Of a stretch of DNA of 26,374 nucleotides, positions 6,362 through 13,633 are shown in pieces; the first letter of the stretch is position 1, and the number at the start of each line of letters is the position of its first letter. Position numbers and translations under genes: made by a program. Origin of the DNA: JAAZNO01 sp012798275 (GTDB lineage: Bacteria > Chloroflexota > Anaerolineae > B4-G1 > SLSP01). Under the pieces are notes generated by a model that saw only the letters and a program-made list of their open reading frames with translations, ran no database searches and was not told the DNA's origin. The DNA lies in assembly GCA_035347995.1 (NCBI GenBank), contig DAOPQD010000044.1, positions 1-26,374 on the forward strand. The letters run 5' to 3'.

Positions 6362-7570
6362 TCACTTTTTCCCTTGCCACAGGCCCTCGTAGAGCCGCCG
6401 CAGTTGACGACCGGTGCGTTGCCAGGAGAAGGCATGGGCGGCGCGTTCGCGGAGCCGGAGGCCCAGGTCGCGCCCGGCGACGGGATTGCGCAGGATGAAC
6501 GCCAGCGCCCGCGCCAATGCCGTCGCATCGCCCAGCGGTTCGGCGTAAATCCCCAACTTCCCCAGATATTCCCGACTGACCGGCGTATCGTACACGACGG
6601 TCGGCAGCGCCATCGCCATGTAATTGAGGATCTTGCCGCTGCCTTCAGTGGCGGAAATCTTGGGGGCGACGGCGACGTCCCCCAACGCCAGATAGGCCGG
6701 CGCCTCCTCGTAGCGGGTTTTGCCGGTGAAGATCACATCCGCGTCGGTCAGGCCGAGCTCCCGCGCCATCTGCCGGTAACGCTCGACGGCCGGAAAGCCC
6801 ATGATCAGGAACGAGACGGCGTAGCCGCGACGCCGCAGTTGCGCGGCGGCCTGGAGCAGCTGCGGAATGCCCTGGTAATCCGCCAGTAGCCCCAGATAGA
6901 CCACGACCTGACGTCCTGCCGGCACTCCCAGAGCCGCGCGTTGGTCGGCGCGCGCGTCGGGGGCGAGACGACCGGGGGTGAAAAAATCGAGGTTGACGCT
7001 ATCCGGCAGCGGGATCACGCCATCCTGGCGGCCAAAATCGCGCGCGAGCACCTCGGCGCTGTGGACCGTGCTGGTGACAATGGCGTCGGGCAATTGCACA
7101 ATGCGCTCTTCGAGGCGCCGCCACCAGTAGTACGCCGGGGTATCGGGCCGGATGAAATGGTGATCCACCATCTCCGCTGTCATGCTGCCCTGGAAATCGA
7201 AGACGAGGGGCACCCGCAGCAATCGCGCCAGCACACTGCCGATCAGCGCGCCCTCGTGCAGATGGCCGTGAATCAGCTGCGGACGCCAGCGCAACGCTTC
7301 CCCCAGCGCGCGCAGTGAGAGCAGCGCGTCGAAGGCGATCTTGTGGCGCGAGGACCCCACCTCGTAATCGGCGCGCCAGGGCGTCGGCGCGGAACGCACG
7401 ATATCGAGGCCGGGCCAGTCGCGTCCCATGTAATAGGTAGCAATGCGCACCGCCATCCCTTGCGCGAGCAACGCCTGCGTCTCTTCCAGGATGCGGACGT
7501 GACAGCCGTAATCCAGGAAGAAGGACGTCGGCGCGATCATCAGGATGCGTTGGCGTTCGTCGCTGGGCAT
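6362..7570 (-). CDS. Glycosyltransferase family 4-type protein
   Basis: A 402-residue GT-B glycosyltransferase. The N-terminal acceptor half starts ILMIAPTSFFLDYGCHVRIL, with the histidine-containing 'LIHGHLHEGALIG' and the 'VFDFQGSMTAEMVDH' loop typical of GT4 enzymes. The donor half contains 'VVVYLGLLADYQGIPQLLQA', 'VIFTGKTRYEEAPAYLALGD' and 'ISATEGSGKILNYMAMALPT', the last being the E-x-G-x-G/K donor-binding region. It is the third cistron of a minus-strand operon (protease, HD protein, glycosyltransferase), starting only 3 bp after the HD gene stop and without a clear ribosome site, so translation is probably coupled. A role in glycolipid or surface-polysaccharide synthesis is inferred from the family. 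The sugar is unknown. Confidence 0.88.
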   Translation of the reverse strand: MPSDERQRILMIAPTSFFLDYGCHVRILEETQALLAQGMAVRIATYYMGRDWPGLDIVRSAPTPWRADYEVGSSRHKIAFDALLSLRALGEALRWRPQLIHGHLHEGALIGSVLARLLRVPLVFDFQGSMTAEMVDHHFIRPDTPAYYWWRRLEERIVQLPDAIVTSTVHSAEVLARDFGRQDGVIPLPDSVNLDFFTPGRLAPDARADQRAALGVPAGRQVVVYLGLLADYQGIPQLLQAAAQLRRRGYAVSFLIMGFPAVERYRQMARELGLTDADVIFTGKTRYEEAPAYLALGDVAVAPKISATEGSGKILNYMAMALPTVVYDTPVSREYLGKLGIYAEPLGDATALARALAFILRNPVAGRDLGLRLRERAAHAFSWQRTGRQLRRLYEGLWQGKK

Positions 7571-7573
7571 GTC

Positions 7574-8122
7574 TCAGGCATCATCCAGTTCTTGCAGGGT
7601 GCGCAGCAGCGCGTCGAAATCCGGTCCCAGAGTCTCCGCGGGGGACGGGGCGCCGTTGGCCCCTCGATGATGCTCACGGATGAGGGCGACAGCGCGCGGC
7701 GACGCTCCCGCCTGTTGGGCGAGCGCTGCCCCCCATTCCGCATGGCGCTTGCGGATGACGAAGCCGCGGGTCAGTCCATGGGGGATTTCCTCGGCCGCCC
7801 ACCGCGCGGCCTGGCGCGGCAAAAACGCTTCTCCCAGGACGACCAGTACCCGATCCCAGAGGCGAGGCGGTGCGACGCTTTTACCGCAATCGTGGAGCAG
7901 CGTGGCGATCTGGACATCGGCAGCGCGATGGCCGCGCGCTTCCAGCGCCCGGCAGAGGGCGATGCCGTGCTGTTGCTCGGCGCGGGGCATCCGGCGGAAC
8001 AGCGTCAGCAGTTCCGGCGTGAGGCGCGCCGCGGCGTATTCCAGGTCCACCGGCCAGCAAGGGGCGCGCAAGGTGCGCCAGAATTGCGAGATCCGATACC
8101 GTACCCGTCTGGCGCTCACCAC
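7574..8122 (-). CDS. HD-domain metal-dependent phosphohydrolase-like protein
   Basis: A 182-residue protein with a single HD domain. Visible metal ligands are His52 (EQQHGIAL), His77-Asp78 (TLLHDCGK) and His151-His152 (REHHRG), with a further His127 in RHAEWGA, the order H...HD...H...H of the superfamily. There is no partner sensor or GGDEF domain. Family members hydrolyse nucleotides or phosphoesters, and the substrate here cannot be predicted. Translation starts at GTG 8122, which overlaps the end of the M50 protease gene (GTGGTGA), so the two are coupled. An N-terminal basic helix (VRYRISQFWRTLRA) precedes the domain and is often seen in small HD proteins from Chloroflexota and Firmicutes. 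Confidence 0.8.
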   Translation of the reverse strand: MVSARRVRYRISQFWRTLRAPCWPVDLEYAAARLTPELLTLFRRMPRAEQQHGIALCRALEARGHRAADVQIATLLHDCGKSVAPPRLWDRVLVVLGEAFLPRQAARWAAEEIPHGLTRGFVIRKRHAEWGAALAQQAGASPRAVALIREHHRGANGAPSPAETLGPDFDALLRTLQELDDA

Positions 8123-8763
8123 AGGCCCAGTAAACGAAACAACAAGCTATAAAGGGGAGTCATTATCGCGCCGACGATGTCCAGACCGATGAGGGGGAGG
8201 ATGAAGAGCACGGCCAGAAGAATGTAGATGGAGATCGGCTCCAGGCTCTCAATGAAATCGGCGACCGCGGGCGGCGCGACGCCCGCCAGGATGCGCGAGC
8301 CATCGAGCGGCGGAATTGGCAGGAGATTGAACGCGATCAGGCCCACGTTGACGATGATCACTAAGAGGATGACCCTGAATAACCACGCGGCCACTTGTTC
8401 GGGGAGCAGATTGAGCACTCCCAGGTGCAAGATGGCAGCGAAAAAAGCCGCCTGAATGAAGTTTGAGAGCGGCCCGGCCAACGCCGAGAGCGCCATCGCC
8501 AGGCGGGGATTGCGGACTTTGTACATGAGATGGGGGTTGACGCGAGCGGCGCGTCCCCAGCCAAAACCAGTCAGGAGAATCATGAGCGTGCCAAACGGAT
8601 CGAGGTGCGTCGCCGGGTTCAGTGTGAGCCGTCCCTCGCGCTCCGGGGTCGTGTCGCCCATCAGATGCGCGGCAAAGCCATGCGCCCACTCGTGGATCGG
8701 TATCCCCAGGAGCACGACGATCAGGCGCGCGAGCAATTCATCCGCCGTAGGAAGAGTGAACAT
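8116..8763 (-). CDS. Site-2 protease-like M50 family membrane metalloprotease
   Basis: A 215-residue polytopic membrane protein of the short M50 (SpoIVFB/S2P) type. The zinc motif HEWAH is at 24-28 in the first membrane segment. 'NPATHLDPFGT' follows, and the third zinc ligand motif lies in NLLPIPPLDGSRIL. Four to six hydrophobic segments are visible and there is no PDZ or CBS domain. Such enzymes cut membrane-spanning substrates, for example anti-sigma factors, but many short stand-alone copies have unknown substrates. I prefer ATG 8763 because it follows AAAGGGGG at a proper distance. An upstream ATG at 8784 would lie nearly at the predicted transcript start. It is first in the operon with the HD and glycosyltransferase genes. 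Confidence 0.88.
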   Translation of the reverse strand: MFTLPTADELLARLIVVLLGIPIHEWAHGFAAHLMGDTTPEREGRLTLNPATHLDPFGTLMILLTGFGWGRAARVNPHLMYKVRNPRLAMALSALAGPLSNFIQAAFFAAILHLGVLNLLPEQVAAWLFRVILLVIIVNVGLIAFNLLPIPPLDGSRILAGVAPPAVADFIESLEPISIYILLAVLFILPLIGLDIVGAIMTPLYSLLFRLLGLW

Positions 8764-8794
8764 GTTGGCCCCCTTTACTCTCATAACTTCCTGG

Positions 8795-8822
8795 AGTATA
8801 ACGCACCCTCCCGTTCAGGCAA
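8795..8822 (-). promoter_or_regulatory. Sigma-70-like promoter for the M50-HD-GT operon
   Basis: On the minus strand TTGCCT (8817-8822) and TATACT (8795-8800) are separated by 16 bp. Transcription would start near 8788, giving a leader of about 25 nt with the AAAGGGGG ribosome site before ATG 8763. Confidence 0.55.
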
Positions 8823-8988
8823 GTCTCCGGCGCCGGCGAGGACCGGTCACGACAAGAAAAAGCCGTGTTCCTCGTTTGGAGAGCCAAATCCCTTGCTGTG
8901 GACGCGATGTTCATCCTTTGTGGGGCTTTTCAGCGTCGGGCAGCGGGTCGGGGTAAGCTTGTCACCCTAAAACATAGAAGCCCTTCAC

Positions 8989-9016
8989 TTGTATTAATCC
9001 TGAGTGCGGTTAGCAT
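8989..9016 (+). promoter_or_regulatory. Candidate promoter for gatC-gatA, with the 8785-9141 gap
   Basis: TTGTAT (8989-8994) and TAGCAT (9011-9016) are 16 bp apart. A small hairpin AGACGA-TCTC-TCGTCT lies at 9030-9045 in the predicted leader of about 115 nt. I see no T-box motif or other known riboswitch in this leader. The rest of the gap from 8830 to 8988 shows no gene. Confidence 0.3.
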
Positions 9017-9141
9017 AGTGGGAGATGGGAGACGATCTCTCGTCTGATGCCATTATCTCCAAACCGGCGCAGCGTAGAGAATGCGGGCAAAAAGTGCAGC
9101 TCCTTCTACATACCTGTGCGATGTTGGCGCGAGGCCCAGGG

Positions 9142-9435
9142 ATGCCGATGACGCAAGAAGAGGTGAGACAGATCGCTGCGCTGGCGCGATTGGCCCTCAC
9201 CGACGATGAAATCGTCCTGTTCCAGGAGCAGCTCTCTGCGATCCTGGACTACGTCGCTTCGCTCCAAGAGCTCGACACGCATCAGATTCCCCCGACGGCG
9301 ACGGTGTTGCCCTTGCATACCGTCTTGCGCGAGGACGTTCCCGGTTCCACCCTGCCTCAGGATGAGGCGTTGTTCAACGCGCCACAGGCGCAAGCCGGCT
9401 GTTTTCGGACGCCGCCGATCATCGTGAAGGAGTGA
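9142..9435 (+). CDS. gatC: Asp-tRNA(Asn)/Glu-tRNA(Gln) amidotransferase subunit C
   Basis: GatC is the small belt-like subunit that holds GatA to GatB in the transamidosome, which turns misacylated Glu-tRNA(Gln) or Asp-tRNA(Asn) into the correct amide form. The protein from ATG 9142 has 97 residues, the normal size. It opens with MPMTQEEVRQIAALARLALT, matching the family's N-terminal helix. It continues through 'EQLSAILDYVASLQELD' to the C-terminal strand-forming 'LREDVP...ALFNAPQAQAGCFRTPPIIV'. A longer frame extends back to 9025, but its 39 extra residues do not look like GatC, and GAGG at 9131-9134 fits the start at 9142; ATG 9148 is also possible. It overlaps the following gatA region. 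Confidence 0.93.
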   Translation: MPMTQEEVRQIAALARLALTDDEIVLFQEQLSAILDYVASLQELDTHQIPPTATVLPLHTVLREDVPGSTLPQDEALFNAPQAQAGCFRTPPIIVKE

Positions 9436-9437
9436 GG

Positions 9438-10901
9438 GTGACGTCTCCCGCCGATTTGACCATCCATGAGGCGGCGACGCTGCTGCGTGAAGACGCGCTG
9501 AGCGCCGTCGTGCTCACTGAAGCCGTGATCGAACGCATCCTCGCGGTAGATAACGACGTGCGCGCTTACCTCACGCTCACGCCCGAAGCGGCGCTTGAAC
9601 AGGCCGCGCAGGCCGATGCGCTTCGGGCCGCGGGGGTGACGCTGCCGTTGCTGGGGATTCCCATCGCGCTGAAGGACAATCTCTCCACGCGCGGCGTGCC
9701 GACGTCGTGCGGTTCGCGCATCCTGGAAGGGTACGTCCCACCCTTCGACGCGACGGTAGTCCGCCGCCTCAAGGAAGCTGGCGCGGTGCTGCCCGGCAAA
9801 ACCAACCTCGACGAGTTTGCCATGGGGTCCAGCACCGAAAATTCGGCCTTCTTCCCCACGCGCAACCCCTGGCGGCTGGATCGTGTGCCGGGGGGGTCGA
9901 GCGGCGGCAGCGCGGCGGCGGTCGCTGCTGGCGAGGCGTTGGCAGCGCTCGGCTCGGATACGGGCGGCTCGGTGCGTCAACCCGCCGCGTTGTGTGGGCT
10001 GGTGGGGGTCCGTCCGACGTATGGGCGGTGTTCACGGTATGGGCTGGTGGCTTTTGCTTCCTCGCTGGATCAGGTCGGCCCTCTCACCCGCGACGTGACC
10101 GATGCGGCGTTGCTGCTGAGCGTCGTGACGGGGCACGATCCATGTGACAGCACGTCCCTGCCTGCCGCGCCGTTTGATTCCACGGCGGTGTTGTGGACGG
10201 ATGACCTGCGCGGCATGCGCATCGGCGTTTCGCCGATCGGGGACAGCGCCGGGGTGCAGCCCGACGTGCGGCGCGCGTTCGACGCCGCCGTGGACACGCT
10301 GGCGGGACTGGGCGCCGAAATGATGACGGTGTCGCTGCCGCACAGCGAGAGCGCGCTTCCAGCGTACTACCTGATTGCCCCCGCGGAGGCCAGTGCCAAT
10401 CTGGCGCGCTTCGACGGGATACGCTATGGCTATCGCGCGAAGGCGGAGACGCTTGAGGAGCTGTACACTCGCACCCGAGGCGAGGGTTTCGGCGCGGAAG
10501 TCAAGCGTCGCCTCATGCTGGGGACGTATGCCCTGCGCGCGGGGTATTACGACGCTTATTACCGCAAGGCGCAGCAAGCGCGCACGCTGATCCGGCAGGA
10601 TTTCGAGGCGGCGTTCGCGCAGGTGGAGGTCATCATCGGCCTGACCTCGCCGGTGACGGCTTTCCCGCTGGGTGAGCGCGTGAGCGATCCGCTGCGCATG
10701 TACCTGGCGGACATCTTCACGCTGCCGCAGGCGCTCGCCGGGCTGCCGGCGCTCAGTCTGCCGTGCGGCTTTGACGCGGACGGGCTGCCCATCGGTCTAC
10801 AGCTCACGGCGCCGGCCCTGGAGGAGGGGCGGCTGCTGCGGGTGGCTTATGCCTACGAGCAGGCGACACCCTGGCACATCCAGCGACCTGTGAGGAGTTG
10901 A
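9438..10901 (+). CDS. gatA: Glutamyl-tRNA(Gln) amidotransferase subunit A
   Basis: GatA releases ammonia from glutamine for the GatCAB amidation of tRNA-bound Glu or Asp. The 487-residue protein shows the complete amidase-signature triad, counted from GTG 9438: Lys79 in ALKDNL, cis-Ser154 in PGGSSGGS and the nucleophile Ser178 in GSDTGGSVRQP. These are the same numbers as in the characterised S. aureus enzyme. Length is normal. GTG 9438 is preferred over GTG 9432 because AAGGAG (9427-9432) sits five bases before it. gatC ends at 9435, so the two are translationally coupled. After the stop, AGGAG and an ATG (10903) start a reading frame that stops after three codons beside a palindrome, perhaps the remains of a former next cistron. 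Confidence 0.97.
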   Translation: MTSPADLTIHEAATLLREDALSAVVLTEAVIERILAVDNDVRAYLTLTPEAALEQAAQADALRAAGVTLPLLGIPIALKDNLSTRGVPTSCGSRILEGYVPPFDATVVRRLKEAGAVLPGKTNLDEFAMGSSTENSAFFPTRNPWRLDRVPGGSSGGSAAAVAAGEALAALGSDTGGSVRQPAALCGLVGVRPTYGRCSRYGLVAFASSLDQVGPLTRDVTDAALLLSVVTGHDPCDSTSLPAAPFDSTAVLWTDDLRGMRIGVSPIGDSAGVQPDVRRAFDAAVDTLAGLGAEMMTVSLPHSESALPAYYLIAPAEASANLARFDGIRYGYRAKAETLEELYTRTRGEGFGAEVKRRLMLGTYALRAGYYDAYYRKAQQARTLIRQDFEAAFAQVEVIIGLTSPVTAFPLGERVSDPLRMYLADIFTLPQALAGLPALSLPCGFDADGLPIGLQLTAPALEEGRLLRVAYAYEQATPWHIQRPVRS

Positions 10902-10922
10902 CATGTTCCTGTAAAAAAAGTT

Positions 10923-10955
10923 CCCTTCTCCCCGCGCAGGGCGCGGGGAGAAGGG
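10923..10955. repeat. Perfect 15-bp palindrome (REP-like hairpin)
   Basis: CCCTTCTCCCCGCGC (10923-10937), loop AGG, then GCGCGGGGAGAAGGG (10941-10955) form a perfect very GC-rich hairpin. GGCCAGGGGATGGGGG follows. There is no U-tract, so it is more like a dispersed REP-type palindrome than a classical terminator, though it could block transcription after gatA. Confidence 0.7.
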
Positions 10956-10974
10956 GCCAGGGGATGGGGGTAAA

Positions 10975-11109
10975 AGTTTACTCTCAATTTTCTGCAGTCA
11001 CCATGAAATCTTGCGTTTTTTAGTCAGTGGCGGCACCTTTGTCACGCGAGTGATTTTTTTTCGCTGATTCGCTTTTTCGCTGACTGCTGATCTCTATTTT
11101 TGAAGGAGA
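10975..11109 (+). repeat. Long dispersed element, copy B
   Basis: This is the direct-strand partner of 6159-6284. In order it holds AGTTTACTC, GAAATCTTGCGTTTTTT, AGTCAGTGGCGGCACC, TTTGTCACGCGAGTGA, a run of eight Ts, the units CGCTGATTCGCTTTTTCGCT, GACTGCTGA and the box TCTATTTTTGAAGGAGA. It ends with a ribosome-site sequence, but no gene starts directly after it. Confidence 0.85.
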
Positions 11110-11146
11110 CGCCATACGCTAGCGCACATCATCCAAGAATGAAAAG

Positions 11147-11206
11147 GTGAGTCGTGAGCAGCGACGGCGACGGCTCACGGGTCGGCTGGGGATGGAATCC
11201 TCAGCC
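11147..11206 (+). repeat. GTGAGTCGTGAGCAG tag plus GGCTGGGGAT palindrome
   Basis: GTGAGTCGTGAGCAG (11147-11161) is identical to 25230-25244, and the bases before it (GCGCACA...CAAG) are also similar to those before the second copy. A hairpin follows: GGCTGGGGAT (11184-11193), loop GGA, ATCCTCAGCC (11197-11206), with one G-T pair. The remaining sequence up to 11310 includes repeated ATTCGTG-like words (11280-11300) but no gene. Confidence 0.65.
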
Positions 11207-11309
11207 TGACACGAGCCAACCGCGCTGAAGTGCGTTGTTTGGGGACGTATCAGCCCTGGGGGCAAGGAATTTCTCATCTTATTCGTGAAATTCGTGTTCA
11301 TTCGGGGCC

Positions 11310-11322
11310 ATTTTCGAAGGAG
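11310..11322 (+). promoter_or_regulatory. Box-derived ribosome site of the nucleotidyltransferase gene
   Basis: ATTTTCGAAGGAG is the terminal part of the dispersed box and supplies the AAGGAG Shine-Dalgarno, seven bases before ATG 11330. It decides that start over an in-frame ATG at 11285. Confidence 0.55.
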
Positions 11323-11329
11323 CTGCATC

Positions 11330-12313
11330 ATGAAACTTGTAATTCCTATGGCTGGATTTGGGACCCGGATGCGTCCGCACACCTGGACGCGCCCCAAGCC
11401 GTTGCTTCCGCTCGCAGGGAAGCCCGTTTTAGGGCACATACTCGACCGCTTCCGTGACCTGCCCATCGAGGAGTATATTTTCATCACCGGTTGGCTGGGT
11501 CAGCAGGTCGAGGATTACATCCACCAGAATTATGCCCTTCCGGCGCATTTCGTGGAACAGCGGGAGCTGCTTGGACAGGCCCATGCGTTATGGCTGGCCC
11601 GCGAGTATCTGCAGGGGCCGCTCTTCATGCTCTTCGTGGATACGCTCTTCGACGATGTGGACTTCGGGAACCTCGAACAGCCCGGGCTTGACGGGATCAT
11701 CTTCACCAAGCGAGAACCGGATCCCCGTCGCTTCGGCGTCGTCGAGACCGACGCGGGCGGTCGCGCGACCCGGCTCATCGAGAAGCCGGACTCGCTGGAG
11801 AACACCAACATCCTCATCGGGCTGTACTACTTCGCCGATGGCGCCTGGCTGGCGCGCGCTTGTGGGGAACTGTTGGAGAGCCATCAGCAGACCAAGGGGG
11901 AGTATTACCTGGCGGACGCGGTGACGCGGATGATCCAGCAGGGCGCGAATTTCAACGTGCGCGAGGTGGGCGTGTGGCAGGACACCGGCAAACCGGAGAC
12001 GACCTTCCTCACGCATCGCTATCTGCTGGAACACGGCTATGACAACAGCTTCGAGGCGTTGCGCCCCGGCGTGGCCCTGATCCCGCCGGTGTACGTCCAT
12101 CCCAAGGCGGTGATCGAGAACTCCGTCATCGGGCCTTACGTCTCCGTTCACGCGGGAGCGCAGGTGCGCCATTGCATTCTGCGCGATACCGTGGTGGATG
12201 AGGGCGCGGAAGTGGAGGGCGTGTTATTGGAGGAATCGCTGGTGGGACGGTGGACCAAAACGACCGGCTACTTCCGCAAGCTGAACCTGGGCGACTCTTC
12301 CACGGAGGAATGA
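11330..12313 (+). CDS. Sugar-1-phosphate nucleotidyltransferase (RmlA/GlmU-like)
   Basis: The enzyme would join a sugar-1-phosphate to an NTP, giving an activated sugar for polysaccharide or glycan synthesis. From ATG 11330 it has 327 residues. The signature MKLVIPMAGFGTRMRPHTWT is followed by RPKPLLPLAGKPVL, containing the GxGTRxxP and PKP elements of the nucleotide-binding loop. The metal Asp lies in FMLFVDTLFDD and the product region in KREPDPRRFGVVE and EKPDS. After about residue 240, hexapeptide-like turns (PVYVHPKAVIENSVIGPYVS, then 'GAQVRHCILRDTVVDEGAEVEGVLLEESLVG') form a left-handed beta-helix. The protein therefore resembles long archaeal/Chloroflexota glucose-1-phosphate thymidylyl- or uridylyltransferases more than short RmlA. 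The exact sugar and base are not clear. Confidence 0.88.
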   Translation: MKLVIPMAGFGTRMRPHTWTRPKPLLPLAGKPVLGHILDRFRDLPIEEYIFITGWLGQQVEDYIHQNYALPAHFVEQRELLGQAHALWLAREYLQGPLFMLFVDTLFDDVDFGNLEQPGLDGIIFTKREPDPRRFGVVETDAGGRATRLIEKPDSLENTNILIGLYYFADGAWLARACGELLESHQQTKGEYYLADAVTRMIQQGANFNVREVGVWQDTGKPETTFLTHRYLLEHGYDNSFEALRPGVALIPPVYVHPKAVIENSVIGPYVSVHAGAQVRHCILRDTVVDEGAEVEGVLLEESLVGRWTKTTGYFRKLNLGDSSTEE

Positions 12314-12336
12314 TCGCGCCGGAAGTGGGGGCCAAC

Positions 12337-12396
12337 GTGCGAACGTACGAACGCACGAACGCAGGTGATTCGCTGACTCGCAGATTATTTGAGGAG
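12337..12396 (+). repeat. 8-mer tandem plus diverged box before the aminotransferase
   Basis: Three 8-bp units, GTGCGAAC, GTACGAAC and GCACGAAC (12337-12360), are followed by GTGATTCGCTGACTCGC and then AGATTATTTGAGGAG. The second part is a diverged version of the TTCGCTGA...TATTTTTGAAGGAG end of the long element. The GAGGAG serves as ribosome site for ATG 12405. Confidence 0.5.
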
Positions 12397-12404
12397 AACA
12401 GGAC

Positions 12405-13571
12405 ATGAACTATCAGCATTTTACGTCTCGGCTCGTGCAGAGCATTCCCCCTTCGGGGATCCGGCGCTTTTTCGACATCGCCGCGACGATGGAGGACGTC
12501 ATCAGCCTGGGGATTGGGGAGCCGGACTTTGATACGCCGGCGCCGATCATCCAGGCGGGGATGGAGGCGTTGCAGCGCGGCGCCACGCACTACACCTCCA
12601 ACTCCGGCTTGATGGAGCTGCGCCGCGCCATCGCCGAGCACATGGACCGGCGCTACGGCCAGACCTACAATCCCGCGAGCGAAATCCTGGTCACGGTGGG
12701 GGTCTCCGAGGCGTTGTATCTGGCCATGATCGCGTTGCTCGATGCCGGCGATGAGATCATCATCCCCGAGCCGTGCTTCGTCTCTTACGCGCCGACAGCG
12801 ATCATGGTGGGGGCCGTGCCGGTAATGGTGCCGACCAGCGCCGCCGACGGCTTTCAGGTGACCGCCGCCGACATCGCGGCTCACATCACGCCCAAGACGA
12901 AGTGCCTTTTCGTCGCCTCGCCCAATAATCCTACCGGCACCGTCCTCAGCCGCGAGCGGCTCAATGAGATCGCGGCCCTCGCCAAGAAGCATGACCTGGT
13001 CGTCATCTCCGATGAAATCTACGATCGGTTGGTCTACGGCGTCGAGCACACCTGCTTTGCCAGCCTCCCCGGCATGTATCAGCGCACCGTGGTGTTGCAG
13101 GGCTTCTCCAAGGCCTATGCGATGACCGGATGGCGCGTGGGGTACATCGTCGGGCCAGGCGAGTTGATCGAGCCGATGCGCAAGGTCCATCAGTACCTCA
13201 TCATGTCCGCTCCTACCGCCTCGCAGTGGGCCGCGTTGAAGGCGCTGGAGGTAGGTGAGCAGTTCGTCGAGGAGATGCGCGCGGAGTACGACCGGCGGCG
13301 GAAGCTCATCGTCACGGGGCTGAATTCGCTGGGACTGGATTGCGTGGAGCCTCAGGGGGCGTTCTATGCCTTCCCCTGCATCACCCGGACGGGCATGGAT
13401 GACAACACCTTCGCCGAGAAATTGTTGGAAGAGGAACACGTCGCCGTGGTGCCGGGGAGCGCCTTCGGCACTTCGGGCGCGGGGTATGTCCGTATGTCTT
13501 ATGCCACGGCTTACGAAAAGATCGAGATCGCGTTAGAGCGTCTCGCGCGCTTTGCCCAACGGCATGGATAA
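12405..13571 (+). CDS. PLP-dependent class I/II aminotransferase
   Basis: A 388-residue fold-type I aminotransferase of the AspC/PatA-like group, normal length. Pyridoxal-phosphate residues are plain. SPNNPTG lies at 172-178, the Asp203-Tyr206 pair in SDEIYD, and the Schiff-base lysine Lys236 in GFSKAYAMTGWRVGY; R-x-S-Y-A occurs near the C-terminus (RMSYATAYEKI). The N-terminal ISLGIGEPDFDTP loop is typical of aspartate or aromatic aminotransferases that use 2-oxoglutarate. Likely roles are aspartate, aromatic amino acid or diaminopimelate-pathway transamination; substrate specificity cannot be read here. The start is set by GAGGAG a few bases before ATG. It lies between gatA and gatB together with the nucleotidyltransferase. 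Confidence 0.92.
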   Translation: MNYQHFTSRLVQSIPPSGIRRFFDIAATMEDVISLGIGEPDFDTPAPIIQAGMEALQRGATHYTSNSGLMELRRAIAEHMDRRYGQTYNPASEILVTVGVSEALYLAMIALLDAGDEIIIPEPCFVSYAPTAIMVGAVPVMVPTSAADGFQVTAADIAAHITPKTKCLFVASPNNPTGTVLSRERLNEIAALAKKHDLVVISDEIYDRLVYGVEHTCFASLPGMYQRTVVLQGFSKAYAMTGWRVGYIVGPGELIEPMRKVHQYLIMSAPTASQWAALKALEVGEQFVEEMRAEYDRRRKLIVTGLNSLGLDCVEPQGAFYAFPCITRTGMDDNTFAEKLLEEEHVAVVPGSAFGTSGAGYVRMSYATAYEKIEIALERLARFAQRHG

Positions 13572-13633
13572 CCGTCGCTGGGGGGAGGCGGACGCGGTCT
13601 CCAGGCCCGGTGCCTGATTTGAATTTGAGGCTC

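Noticed and set aside
8972..8985. AAAACATAGAAG as a possible further box copy
   Set aside because: Only the ATAGAAG core matches; the flanking GAAGGAG and heptamer parts are missing.
9025..9141. N-terminal extension of GatC, or a T-box leader for gatCA
   Set aside because: The extension has no GatC likeness, and no T-box consensus or specifier hairpin could be found.
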